NCBI RefSeq assembly: GCF_000003855.2
Contig: NW_003101681.1
Coordinates: 944,484-1,008,483 of the forward strand
Direction: 5' to 3'
Origin: Blastomyces gilchristii SLH14081
Lineage: Eukaryota; Ascomycota; Eurotiomycetes; Onygenales; Ajellomycetaceae
Length of the DNA stretch: 64,000 nucleotides
Below the pieces are notes generated by a model that was not told where the DNA came from, ran no database searches, and was given only the letters and a program-made list of their open reading frames with translations. Made by a program: the position numbers and the translations under genes. The first letter of the stretch is position 1. Every line of letters starts with the position of its first letter. Below, in pieces: positions 23,788 to 35,639 of this stretch.

Positions 23788-24330
23788 TATTATATTCTCA
23801 GTTATATCAAGACTCTGTTACAGTTTCACACAGCTTATTACTTCTCTGTGAATGATTTCATTCATTTCACAGACTGTTTAAACTGATTTTCAATCACTTT
23901 ATAATATTATTTGAATATATTATAGAAAGATTCAATTGATAAATATAAAAATCTCACTTCTATATAAGATCAGCAGATTACTCTTTCATAATAGTAAGAC
24001 ACTGCTGAGGTATCACTTCAGCTATTCTTACTTATAAAATAAGAGAAGAGTATTTACTTATTATCTATATAGAATAGCTAGATACTGACTTCTTATTAAA
24101 GAAGTCAGTGATTTGTTTTCTTCTACTAAAATATATGTAAGAGTTACTGCATTTCTCATACAATCTTCTTAGTATACTAAGTACTGTATCTTTGATATTC
24201 TCATAATAACCCTGTAGCCTATGAGCTTACTATTTAAGCAAGATAGTCAAGCTCACTTATACAGCTTCTCAAACAACTACTTCTATATAACACTGCTGAC
24301 TAGTCACCGCTTCAGTTCCGCTATATTACA
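23788..24330 (+). repeat. Y2 3' LTR
   Basis: 543 bp, reverse complement of the Y1 LTRs. It keeps TAGTCACCGCTTCAG near the right end, which supplies the ancestral state GCGGTG for a site that differs between the two Y1 LTRs. Confidence 0.85.
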
Positions 24331-26240
24331 ACATCTATAAAAAATCTCAGTAAGGAAAAATTCCTTGTTATTATAAAGGGAAAAGAGTCTGTCACTCAGT
24401 TTCTTATTTCATAAGATTCTTTATAACCTGCAGATCTTTCTCTGACTATTATACAGATTCATCTTACACCTTTCATACAGAAAAGTTTCAGTTAACTCTC
24501 AATCATTTTCATGAGATTCTTATGTGATTATCACACAGATTCATCTCACAGATGAATCACTTTCTGTGAGATCACTCTTATTAAGAAGAAGTATTTATGA
24601 GTTAATTATTCACTCATTCTCGCAAATCATCATTCTTTGATACTGTAGAATTGTCAAGAATTTTCCAATTTCAACACCTTCGCGAATAATGTCTGGCCGC
24701 TGCTGAGCTTCTCGCGGGCGTCCCTGCGACTCCTCTGATCACTTTTTACTGACTGATGAAGTAGGAATGCCACTGCTCATGACAGTGTCTTCACTTCTTC
24801 CAGCCCTGTCACTGTACCTGATCTTCAGACCAGCAGCCAATCCTGTGTCTTCTTCAGACCAGTCTCTGACTCTAAGCAGTGCAGTTCTGTCTCTTGCTAT
24901 AAGTCTCTCTATAAGTAATTTCTTACAGATTCTAGCTGACAGTTTCTACAAAGCTCTCAGTACTGTCAGTGCTTTCTGTGACTAGACTGGCCGCCGGGAC
25001 CATGAATTTCACGTTTGGTCCCATTTGGTCTGGTCCCATACATTTCTTGGTGTGAATCCCGCTGGGACTGGTCATCAAAAAAACATGTAAAGTGACTATA
25101 TATCAGATCTTAAAATGGAACCATGACTTGAAAAAAATGAGAAAGTGGTCTCATTTGGTCCCATTTAGTCCTATTCTTGGCATAAAGTTACTATTTTTAG
25201 ACATTTTAAGGTTTTTTTTAGACTATTTTTAATTTTTTAAAAAGTAACACTTTTTGGTAACACTCAAATGAGATTTAAAGTCATTTAAAGCAATAAAATA
25301 ATTTAAATTGAGAAGTGGAAATCATGGTCTCATTTGGAAAATGTGACAAGAGTAGACAGTAAGTCTCACTGAGACAGTATGAGACTACTATCTAATGTTA
25401 AAACCGTGTAATGGGATCAGTCGAATTGATAATGAGACTATCAAAAAATCTGGTTCTGGTCTCAGATATGATCACACGGTCAGTCTATCTATGACTCTGC
25501 AGATCTATAATTACTTTCTCTCTATCTATACGATCTCTGATCAGATATATACAAATATGTTTAGATTCTCTATTAATGATTCTCACACTGTAATACATTT
25601 CTGCAATTTTATTATTAATAAGAGATGAGTTCTCAGATACTTATAAAATCTGAGTAATCAAGATAATATAAATACTATAAATTTATAATAAGAGTTAATC
25701 TGAGTAGATAAGCTCTCACTCTATATCTTAATTATTTTCAGACTGAATACTTCAGTATAACTGAGAAAGTAAATACAGCTTTATAAGAAATATCTGATTA
25801 TATATATAGATGATCAGCTTTCAAGACTCTGCTATAACTATATATACTCTGATATTCAGCTTCTCTGAAGTCTGTGTATTTCTAATAGTTTTTATATTAA
25901 ATATAATAATTATCTATATTATAGATATAATACTCTCTACTTCTTTAAAGAGAGAAATTAATAGTTACAGAAGACTTAAGTATCATAGATATTAATAATA
26001 TAAGTGTGAATTTTCTTTATTTTTTCTTTATTAATCTCTAAATTGTGTTCATAGTTGTATTTTTATTTTTCTTATTTTTTAACTTTAATAAAAATATAAT
26101 TTCTTCTTCTCTTTATATACACTGCAGACTGTTTATCTCAGTAGAAACTTATTATTTTATAAACTAGAGTTTATAAATAACAGTGTTAATATCTTTATTA
26201 TAATTAGATTCTTAGTGAAGATTATATTATTCTGACTTAT
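24331..26240 (-). other. Z1 extra region between chromodomain and 3' LTR
   Basis: About 1.4 kb once X3 is removed, matching Z2 44034-45800. At 24627-24740 it keeps a small CpG-rich island (TTCGCGAATAATG, GGCCGCTGC, TCTCGCGGGCGTCCC) that is mutated in Z2. Minus-strand frame remnants (for example MYYSVRIINRESKHI near 25600, continued left of X3) run in the pol direction but have many stops, and no domain is recognised. The plus-strand open frame at 24767-24985 is not supported by Z2. Confidence 0.5.
24983..25487. mobile_element. X3: 505-bp nonautonomous hAT element
   Basis: Ends TAGACTGGCCGCCGGGACC and ...ACACGGTCAGTCTA match the two ends of X1 in inverted orientation. It is flanked by TCTGTGAC (24975-24982) and TCTATGAC (25488-25495), an 8-bp duplication with one G to A change. 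Z2 lacks the insertion (near 45045-45065), giving the empty site. It has no coding capacity. Subterminal GGTC(C/T)CATTTGG-like repeats (25013-25040, 25146-25175, 25323-25340) probably bind transposase. Confidence 0.85.
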
Positions 26241-28160
26241 TAGAATTCATAGTATAAAAGTTATATCTCAGCTTTTATAAATATCTTATCTACTCAGATA
26301 ATTTTTAAGTGAACTTATTTTTCTTATCAGAATACTCTTATTACTGAATCTTAAATTGAAGTTTATAATCTCACTTTTCTGAATTAATAATCTCTTTAAT
26401 CTGATATTCTCTTTCACTCTTTAATACTTTATAAATAGAGTAATGAGTCACAGAGTTCTCTTCTAAGAATTTCTTATATTTATAAAGTAAAGAGATATAA
26501 AAAATATTATATATTTATAACTCAGATAATAGTTTTAATTTATAACACTATAAACTAACTTTCTTTATAATTTTATAAGACTCTATTTATAAGAGATTCA
26601 GCTTTTTACTAGATCTCTATATAATAATATTTTCTAAACTTAGTCAGACTTTATTATCTTTCTTAAAACTCTTTATAATATACTTAAAGTTATAGTATCT
26701 CTTTTAATACTCTTGAGTCTTTCTTAAGAATTAACAGACTTTCTTCTGAATATTCTGAATTCTCTCAGCTTATTCACAGATATTATTACACTCTATAGTA
26801 TACTCTCACAGATTTATCAAGATTATTCATAAATAAGTCTTAGTAAGTATCTTAAAGAGAGTTTTATCTATATTAATATACTTTAAGTTATTATATATAA
26901 ACTCTGTAAGTAATAATTAATACACTCAGTTATTCTGATTATAATTGATAAAGTATTACAGATATTATTTTAATATACTTATCAGATATTCTATCTGAAT
27001 ATCTATCTATTAATAAAAAGTCATATTTAAATCTTATAAGATCTTCAGTATAATTATTAGATTAAATTAAAACTCTCTTATAAAGATTAATTCTCTGTCT
27101 GAGATAATATTTATAGATAACTTATATAATCAGATTATATTATAAATAAAGATATAAGTTAAATTCTTTAACTTTAAGTTCTTATAGATAAGTATAAAGT
27201 GTATTATCTTAATAAAGTAATCTACTATCATCAGCACATTATTAAAACAGAAATTATATATATTCTTACTTTCAGAGAGACTTATAAGAGTATTTATTTC
27301 TAGCTATTCTCAAGATTTCTATGAGATGAATAGAGAAGTAAGTTCTTTATATAATCTGAACTGTATTACTTATAAACTCTGATAAATAGTATAAGAATTT
27401 ACTATCTTCTTCATAAGTTCTTATATCTTCAGGTAGAAGTATTTTCTTATAAGTAACTTATAAGTTCTAGTATCTGTAAAATAACTTACTAGAGAAGAGT
27501 CATGATATCTTTTAATAAGGTTTATATATAAAAACTTATTCATAGATATATAAATTTAGCTCTCTCTTTATAAGAGATTATTTAAGTCTCTTCAATTCTT
27601 TATTTTTACAGAATTAATCTCTGTTATAAGCAGTTTCTGAATATACTGTGTATATTTATTTTTTAGTTACAGTTCAGACAATCTGAATAGAAGATTTTAT
27701 AAAGACTTATACTCTATTTCTTCTTATATCAGATTTTTCACAGTGCTTCTCAAAGTCTACAAACTCTTCAGATTATAGATATTCTCTTCAAGAATTCTTA
27801 CAGAGATTCTCAGAGTGTTGACTCTCAGTATTATAGAGAGTAGTTATATAGACTTCTTCTCTTTCTCTTCTCTCTTCTTTTATAGAGAATTAAGAGACTC
27901 TTCAGTTAATCTCTTTATAACACTTAGTTTAAGTATTTTATAAAGCTTTTCTGTTTTCTCTAGTCTCTCTATATCTGTCACTCTGATCTTCTTGACATAG
28001 TCAGATCTATGAGAGGATTTATCTACTGAGTTCTTAATTCTCTTGATATACTCTATCTTGAATCAGAACTCACTCAGTCTCTGAGCTCAGTGAATCTACT
28101 ACTGTGAGAGTTTCTTAATTAAAGTAAACTATTATAAGCTATTATAATCAGTTCTAACAG
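26240..28160 (-). pseudogene. Z1 pol C-terminal part (integrase, chromodomain)
   Basis: Colinear with Z2 45800-47710. A chromodomain remnant lies near 26240-26400. The upstream part aligns with integrase and the end of RNase H. It is more AT-rich than Z2 and has more stops. Confidence 0.65.
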
Positions 28161-29040
28161 TTATTATTATTATTATTCTTCAATTATAGATGTATGCAGT
28201 CAGAGACTATGACATCTACCTGAGAACCTTTAGTTCTCAGAGTGTTTCCTATATCTATAGAGTCAACTATTATACATTTATCAATTTTAGATATGCAAAA
28301 TCAGAAAATTCCAGCCCAGAATACAAAAGCTGTTTACAAATTGCAGTATTTCAACACCTTTTGATACTTTGAAACCATTTGAAAATATCATGACAAAGGA
28401 AAAGAGAACATAGTCTTAAAGATAGATACATTAAACAGATAGATAGAAAAGAACAGAAAGAAAGAAGTATAGTAAAGAGAGACTATAACAAAAAAAATAA
28501 AAATATTAAAAGATAGTATATAGCTGTTTTAACAGACTATATCTAATCAATTTCCATCTCTTCATATTCAGATACTTCTGAATTCAGCCATTTTCTTATA
28601 GCTGCTTGAGTTTCTGATAGAAAGTCTATTAAGTATTTAATTCCTGTCTCAGTTGACAATAAGAATCTCATATTTAATTAATTTAAATCATACTTCTTCT
28701 TCAATCTGACTCTGAGACTATTGTATAATGCACAATACATTACAATATACTCAGGATTTTCATTTGCATTGCAGAATGAGCACTCTGTTGAATCAAATCT
28801 ATCATCAAATCTTTATATATAGGATTTGAAATAACCATGTCTTAGTTTCAGCTGAATTATCAATGAGAATATTTTCTTTTTACATTTAATTGAACAGGAT
28901 TTTCACTTTGATTTTGTCTCAAATCTTGAATAATGTATGCTCTTCTTTTGTTTCTGCCAGCTTTTATTTCACTTGTTTAAACAAGATTCTTTTATCTGTC
29001 TCTTTATAAAAGACTAGGACACTGTTTTTTGAATAGATCT
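28161..29040 (-). mobile_element. LINE-D, 3' segment
   Basis: Begins with the tail (TTA)n at 28161, the hairpin at 28220-28240 and the ORF2 stop near 28537-28539, and runs to 29040, where G3 interrupts it. The 5-bp duplication GATCT (29036-29040, 42586-42590) joins it to the next segment at 42586. It inserted into Z1. Only LINE-C shows the element uninterrupted. Confidence 0.9.
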
Positions 29041-29360
29041 TGTGACGGGCTGCGCCCGATTAATCATATAGACTATTCTGTTACACTTCACAGATTTCTA
29101 CCGCTCCGACTCTCGGTCGCTGATCCTCAGCTGAAAACCTATAAAATTCCTATTCTTCCGCTCTGAAGCTTCACTGTGTATGAAAACCCCTATTCTTCCG
29201 CCCTGAAGTTCCACTGCATACATCACTGTGTACGCGTATAAATATTCACTCTGATCACTGATTCTCACACTTTCTCTTTCTTTTCTTCTCTAACATTTTT
29301 CACTTTGTTATATAAGATCTATAAATATTATATCAATCTATTCAGTGTAGATCTCTTATA
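29041..29360 (+). repeat. G3 5' LTR with internal duplication
   Basis: 320 bp. Two partial copies of AAAACC...CTATTCTTCCGC...CTGAAG..CACTG lie at about 29132-29180 and 29181-29220 and account for the greater length compared with G1. The right LTR shows the same duplication, so it existed before insertion. Confidence 0.9.
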
Positions 29361-29663
29361 CTTGAAAAATGTTTCATTGTCTTCTTATTAGAAATGATTA
29401 CTCACTGAGATATCTGAACATGTAATAACATGTAAGAAATAGAGCAATAGTCAAACAGTTAAGTAAATATCAAGTTCTCAGATAGAAGCTTGCTCATCAG
29501 TCACTCTGACTCTGTAACAAGATCTTATGAAGAGAGTAAGATTTTATAAAGAGAATGTCAGTGAAAGATCTGAGAGTTCTGATATTACAGATATATGAGA
29601 TATTCATATAATTATACTTCTTTCAATTTCACAGATATCACACATCTGATGATTGATATAATC

Positions 29664-30800
29664 ATGTCTAATAATAATATAAGAGAACTCTTAAACATGA
29701 GTATAGATATAATATCACAGTGACTCTGAGCAATGTTAAAATTACAACAGTAATAGATAGCTGATATGCATGTAACTTAACAATGTCAATATAAGGAAAT
29801 TCAATAATTATCTCAACTAGAAACCTCTGCACAGATAATTCTAACATTAACAGAATTGAATATGAACATAATACAGATACTGAACAAATGCTTAGATACT
29901 CTCACATATTTCAATACTTCTGATCTCACTCTCTACTCATCATGAAGGTTGAAAATGCTTATAAAACTAAGTATAAATGAAGATACCATTGGTTTGCTAA
30001 TCAATCAAAGTTAATATATCAATGAACAGTTAAGGAATTGTATGAAACAGAAGTTTCATTCATGAATAAAAGCATATGAATCAGCATTGTGAACATCTGA
30101 CAATATCATCAAATATCTTGATATTCTGTTTCAAGACACTGTTATACAACAGAAAGTATTAGATTGATTACAGAGTATCTGACAGAGAAACACTTCTCTT
30201 ATAACATTTATCTCTGACTTCAACACTAAGATTCTAGAAGCAGGTGATCAATCTTGAGAGAACTGAATGAAGATTAGTATGCTTAAGAAGACATTAACTT
30301 TCAAACTCTTACAGACTCTTATAAGTGTAGACAAAGACCAGACTTATAAAGGTTTCTGCATACAACTCTGAACATTGAATGATTGTCTTATCAAGCTCAA
30401 GAGTATACAGAATAGTAGCAGGAGATGTTACACTTCAGTCACTTATATACTCATACTGAAGAATGACAATGCAGATGTTATGAATTGAGTGAACTTAAAT
30501 ATCTATGTGTAAGCAAGAGTCTCTTCTGTCTGAACAGACTTCTGAGTTCCTGAGATCACTTCTGAAGAAGTCACTGATTGATGTCAATGAGAAGTATGCA
30601 TCAACTGTAATCAATCAGAACATATTGCTTTTAACTGCTGATCAGTCTACATACCTTCTCACTCAAAGAATGAATCAATGCCTGTCTGTGTCAATCACAT
30701 TGCATTGAAGAAAGATTCAGAAAATAACTATGAGAATACTCTGATAAAACAGAGAAAAGATTAGCTTCTGTTCAAATTCATAAACAGAAGCTTGAAGAGA
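29664..30800 (+). pseudogene. G3 gag
   Basis: Starts at ATG 29664 (MSNNN, aligned with MSNDN of G2). Includes the blocks DKDQTYK, SEFLRSLLKKSLIDVNEKYA and NQNILLLTADQS (open 30505-30708). Stops elsewhere. Same Gag as G1 and G2. Confidence 0.75.
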
Positions 30801-32923
30801 TCAGATGACAATAATTTGAAGAGAAAATGTCAATGAATATAATTCTTGTATCTACTGTGATCAATAACATGTATAATATGAAAGTCATGATAGACAGTGA
30901 TCTATGTCATTATACAATAATTAAATCATCAGTTATAAGATATTACAATCTTCAGTGTATTCTCTTATCAAAACCCTGACTTCTTGTAGAATTTGATAAC
31001 TTAAAAGACATTTATACTTATTACATGATAAAGTTGAACATAGATATCAGAGAATATCAATATAAAGATGTTTATATATATGAAGTTTATAATCTTGATT
31101 ATAATCTTATGTTAGAACTTGTCTGACAATCTGATTAAGATATCTTGTTGAATGCTTGAAATAGAAGCTTAATATTCTCTAATAATGATAGAGTTCATAA
31201 AGATGATATTCACAAGACTATGAATCTGACACAGATCTCTGTCAACATCTATGAAATGCTCTGAAAGAAAAGTTGCTGAAAAGATCACTGATAGCAGAAC
31301 TATGTGATAATCTATTTCATTAGTCTGACTGATATCAAGAAATCTCTAGAGAAGTTATTCTGTACTACAATAACAGATTCTTATACAAAACTCTCTCAAT
31401 AATATCATGAATATCTACATATCTTCTGACAAGATAACATTATGAATATACTCTTCTTACAAGACTCAGGAGTAGATCACAGTATCAAGTTAGAAAAGAA
31501 GAATAATAAGAACTCTGAGTCATCATAAGACTCTCTTTATAATATGTCTTGAGATGAACTCCTTCTTCTTCAGAAGACACTTAATAATCTGTTAAATAAG
31601 AAATGCATATGTATTAGTAACTCTTTCACTGCAGCTTCTATTCTCTTTACAAAGAAATCAGATGAAGAACTTCAATTCTGTGTGAAGTATTGAGAATTGA
31701 ACAGATTAATCAAGAAGAATCACTATTCTTTATCTCTTATTAATAAAACTCTAGCTTGTATTGAACAAGCTCAATAATTTATAAAACTAGATATCATCAC
31801 TGTGTTTCATAAAATCTATATCACTGAAGAAGATGAATAACTTACAGCATTCTGAACATGTTATAATCTCTTTGAATGAATAGTTACACTCTTTAAACTG
31901 ATCAATGCTCTCAGTACATTTCAGAAGTATATCAACTGAGCACTCTGAGATTTTCTTAATAAATTTGTCTCTGTATATCTTGATAACATTCTCATCTTTA
32001 CTGATAAGTTCAGAAAAGAACATCAAGAACACATGTGAAGAGTATTACAACAATTATAAGAAGTAGAACTATTAATAGATATTGACAAGTGTGACTTTGA
32101 AGTCAAGAGTATCAAGTATCTAGGTTTTATTATAGAAGCTGGCAAGGGAATTTGAATGAATTCTGAGAAAGTCTTTATCATTCTTGAATGAGAAGCTTCA
32201 TGTACTGTGAAAGATGTATAAAGCTTCATCAGATTTGCTAACTTCTATCAGTAATTTATATGAAACTTCTCAGATATTATAACATTACTTACAGAACTCA
32301 TCAGAAAGAACTCAGTATTTCAGTGATCAGCAGACACTGAAGCTGCATTCATATAGATGAAGAAGATATTCATCAATACTTCTCTACTAATAACATTTAA
32401 TCTCAATTGTGAAACAGTTATTAAAGCTGACTTCTCTGACTATATTACAGAGAGAGCTATATTGTAATATAATAATGAAGATGTCTTATAATCATGTGCT
32501 TTCATATCTAAGAAACTGAGTTCTGCTGAATACAACTATGAGATCTATGATAAGAAACTTCTTATAATTGTATACTGTCTAGAAGAATGAAACTCTGAAC
32601 ATTGAAGTATCTTCAAATTTGAGAAAATCACAGATTATAAGAATCTCAAGCACTTCATAACTATCTATAAACTCACTGAATGATAGATATGATGATCTGA
32701 GTTCTTAAGCTGCTTTTATTTTATAATACACTACTGTCTCAGCAGTCAGAACTTGATGACAGATACTCTCTTATAACAAGAGTAAGATATGTCTTCTAAT
32801 GTAACAGACACTTGTTAAATGAACTGAGAACATCAGCTTCTAGATCTGAAGATATTAGTTGATCAAGATAAAACAACTCATGATACTATACACACTTCTT
32901 CAGTTAGAACACCCTCTCTTTGA

Positions 32924-32971
32924 ACTGACACTGACACTGACACTGACACTGACACTGACACTGATACTGAT
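32924..32971 (+). repeat. (ACTGAC)8 hexanucleotide array in G3 pol
   Basis: Eight near-perfect ACTGAC units, encoding alternating Thr-Asp in the pol frame between RNase H and integrase. G2 has no such run at the matching place (about 15150-15210), so this is a local expansion in G3. Confidence 0.85.
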
Positions 32972-34462
32972 ATCTCAACTTCTCTTAAACCTACACTGAA
33001 TGAATTATGGCATGTAACAGCTCAAACTGATGAACTTCTTCAAGCACTTACTGAAGCAGTATATCAAGAAGTACTCTGATTCCTCCCAGAACTATGTATA
33101 AGAACTGACATCTCAGAATGCTCAGTCAATGACAATAACACTCTGCAGTTTCATGAATAATATTAAGTCTCTCACTCTGAATTCTTATGCATCTGAATAA
33201 TGCAAGAGATGTATAATTTACATATAACTGATTACTCAGGTTGTGAATAATTGTACTGAATAATCTCTCAAGAGTTCTACTGATCTGAGATATTAAACAG
33301 TATCAGATGTTTCATTCAAAACTATAACTATTATTCTGTCATCATCTTATGAAAGAACTGTAGAAAAGATCTACTGAAATCACTTAATATCTCTGATAGA
33401 ATCTGATAAGATGTAGTAATTGACTTCACTGTTAATCTCTCTCAGAGCAAGAATTATATGAATGTTCTAATTATTTTGAATCAATTGAGTAAAGATATAA
33501 TATTGAAATCTTGTAATAAGATAAATACTGAATAAGTCACTGAAGCTTTTCTAAGAAGTCTATTCTATTGAATACATGAATTACTGAGATCTATAGTATC
33601 AGATCAGAGCTGTTAATTTATAAGTACTCTCTGAACAAGAATCTGTCAAGTTCTTAAGATTATACACTGTTTATTAACTATCTATCACTCTGAGATTAAT
33701 AATACATCAGAATGAATAATTCAGACTGTAAAGAATTATCTTTATAAGTTCTATAATCACTTATAAGATAATTGATATGACCTTCTTCTATATATCAAAG
33801 TCACTATTAATGACTGAGATGCTGTTTCAACAGATGTAAGTCTGTTCTTTCTCATATACAGATATTATATAAAAGTACTGAATCTTCTAGAGATTATATA
33901 TTTCACACTGAACTCTTACAGTCTGATTCAGATCACTGATAATATAGTAATGAAACTCTGAAATATCTATAATTAAGCAGAAGTCTTCATAGTAAGTGTT
34001 AAACAGAATTAAGAAGATTGAATTAATATTCACTGAGATTTTACTGAGCAATATAAGATAGAAGATCTGATATGATTAAATCTTAAGAATATATAAATCA
34101 CACACTTATCTCACACACTGAATTATTATCATGCAAAGTATAAAGTGATGGAAATTCTAGACAGTTATAACTATCATCTTGACACATTATCAGAGATTCA
34201 TAATGTCTTTTATACAAGCTTACTTCATCACACTGTCACTGATTCATTCTCTTCTTAACTGACTTCTGACTGACAGCTGGCAGGAATCATAGAAGAAGAT
34301 AATGAACTTGAATGAGAGATTAAAGATATTCTTAATAAGAGATTTCACAGCTACAGCTGATAATATCTTGTGAAATGAGTCAGCTATAATTATCTGATCT
34401 AAACTCTGAGTTCTGTATTATCTGAGATCACAGCCCTTGACTGATGAGAGCTACATATGACT

Positions 34463-34483
34463 AAGAAATAGAGAGAGGGCTAA
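34463..34483 (+). promoter_or_regulatory. G3 polypurine tract
   Basis: AAGAAATAGAGAGAGGGCTAA lies directly before the 3' LTR and overlaps the last pol codons. G2 has the equivalent GAAAAGAGAGAGCTAA on the minus strand. It would prime second-strand synthesis. Confidence 0.6.
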
Positions 34484-34765
34484 TATGACAGACTGTGCCT
34501 GATCAATTATATAGACTATTCTGTTACACTTCACAGATTTCTATCACTTCAATTCTCAGTCACTGATTCTCAGTTAAAAATCTATAGAATATCTATTCTT
34601 CTGCCTCAAAGCTTCACTGTGTATGAAAACCTCTATTCTTTTATCTCAAAGTTCCACTGTGTATACTACTGTATACGCGTATAAATATTCACTTTAATCA
34701 CTGATTCTCACACTTTCTCTTTCTTTCCTTCTCTAACATTTTTCACTTTGTTATATAAGACCTAT
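34484..34765 (+). repeat. G3 3' LTR, first part (continues at 42543)
   Basis: 282 bp, from TATGACAGACTGTGCC (compare TGTGACGGGCTGCGCC in the 5' LTR) to ...AGACCTAT, where Y1 inserted. The remaining 43 bp follow Y1 at 42543-42585. Confidence 0.9.
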
Positions 34766-35298
34766 TGTAACGTGGCGGAACCGAAGCAGTGACTAGTCAG
34801 CAGTGTCATGTAGAAGTAGTTGTTTAAGAAGCTGTATAAGTGAGCTTGATTATCTTGCTTGAATAGTGAGCTTGTAGGCTACAGGATTATTATGAGAATA
34901 TCACAGATATAATACTTAGTATACTAAGAAGATTGTATGAGATATGCAGTAACTCTTGTATATCTTTCAGTAGAAGAAAAATGAATCACTGACTTCTTTA
35001 ATAAAGAGTTAGTATCTAGTTATTCTATATAGACAATGAGCAGATACTCTTCTCTCATTTCATGAGTGAGAATAGCTGAAGTAATATCTTAGCAGCATCT
35101 CACTATTAAGAAAGAGTAATCTGCTAATCTTATATAGAAGCAGAGTTCTTATATTCATTAATCAGATCTTTCTATGATAGATTCAAATGATGTTATAGAG
35201 TGATTGAAAACTGGTTTGAATAGAATGAAATTATTCACATGAAAGTGATAAGCTGTGTGAAACTGTAACAGAGTCTTGACACAGCTGAGAGTGTAATA
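34766..35298 (-). repeat. Y1 3' LTR
   Basis: 533 bp. The left edge TGTAACGTGGCGGAACCG is intact, while the inner edge is mutated (GTAACAGAGTCTTGACACAG where the other LTR has GCAACGGGGCCTTGGCGCGG). Confidence 0.9.
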
Positions 35299-35639
35299 AT
35301 ACTCTTCTTTTTAAGAGTATAGTTCTGATGCTCTTAAGATTACTGAATTAGAAGTTATCTTTATTATATAGTAACAGTTATCAACTGATTGACAGTACAT
35401 GTACTGCATGTGATATAAAGAAATAGATGAGTTTTTCTGCTGACTGTGTAGATCTTCTTTTCTCATCTCTGTTCAAATCAAATATATAATAAGTGAGTTT
35501 CTTATATATCAATTTGAAATGTGGAAAATGTAGTTAATAAGTGACTTATAGATCTTCTATCATATTCTGTCCTGTATATGAAATTCTCTGTAAAAGTGAT
35601 GTATTGTAGAGATAAAGCTAACAGTAGTAACAGAATTTT
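35299..35639. other. Y1 spacer between extra ORF and 3' LTR
   Basis: About 340 bp of AT-rich sequence, also present in Y2 (23446-23787 in reverse). No gene or motif is seen. Confidence 0.6.

Larger units (their letters stand above)
23143..24330 (+). mobile_element. Y2: 3' end of a Y-family chromovirus
   Basis: Reverse-complement match to the left part of Y1: the end of the extra 3' ORF, a short spacer and the 3' LTR. The left boundary is the G1 insertion; the right boundary is the LTR end ...TTACA at 24330, after which Z1 sequence begins. The rest of Y2 lies beyond G1 and is not in this window. Confidence 0.85.
24331..28160 (-). mobile_element. Z1: internal part of a Z-family chromovirus
   Basis: Colinear with Z2 44034-47710, minus sense. 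It is cut on the left by Y2 and on the right by LINE-D, whose tail begins at 28161 after ...GTTCTAACAG. It contains the extra 3' region (24331 to about 26240), interrupted by X3, then the chromodomain and integrase regions of pol. Both LTRs are outside the visible piece. Confidence 0.85.
30800..34483 (+). pseudogene. G3 pol with integrase and chromodomain
   Basis: Protease site reads MIDSDLC (30883-30912), the G of DSG changed to D. RT is at about 31550-32150 with VYLDNILIF (31973-31999), the second catalytic Asp now Asn. RNase H spans about 32290-32790. A linker with a Thr-Asp hexanucleotide repeat leads to the integrase zinc region (about 33170-33330) and core (about 33400-34000). The chromodomain is at about 34300-34450 (EIKDILNKRFHSY..YLVK-VSYNYLIWTLSSVL). 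The frame ends at TAA 34481-34483, flush against the LTR. TGA/TAA/TAG replace Trp, Gln and Arg codons throughout. Confidence 0.85.

Noticed and set aside
24767..24985. Hydrophobic 72-codon frame that could be a membrane peptide
   Set aside because: It lies antisense to the Z pol direction in the extra 3' region, ends at the X3 insertion, and the Z2 copy does not keep it.
32924..32971. CRISPR-like or satellite array
   Set aside because: Six-base units without spacers, inside a pol frame; a simple microsatellite.
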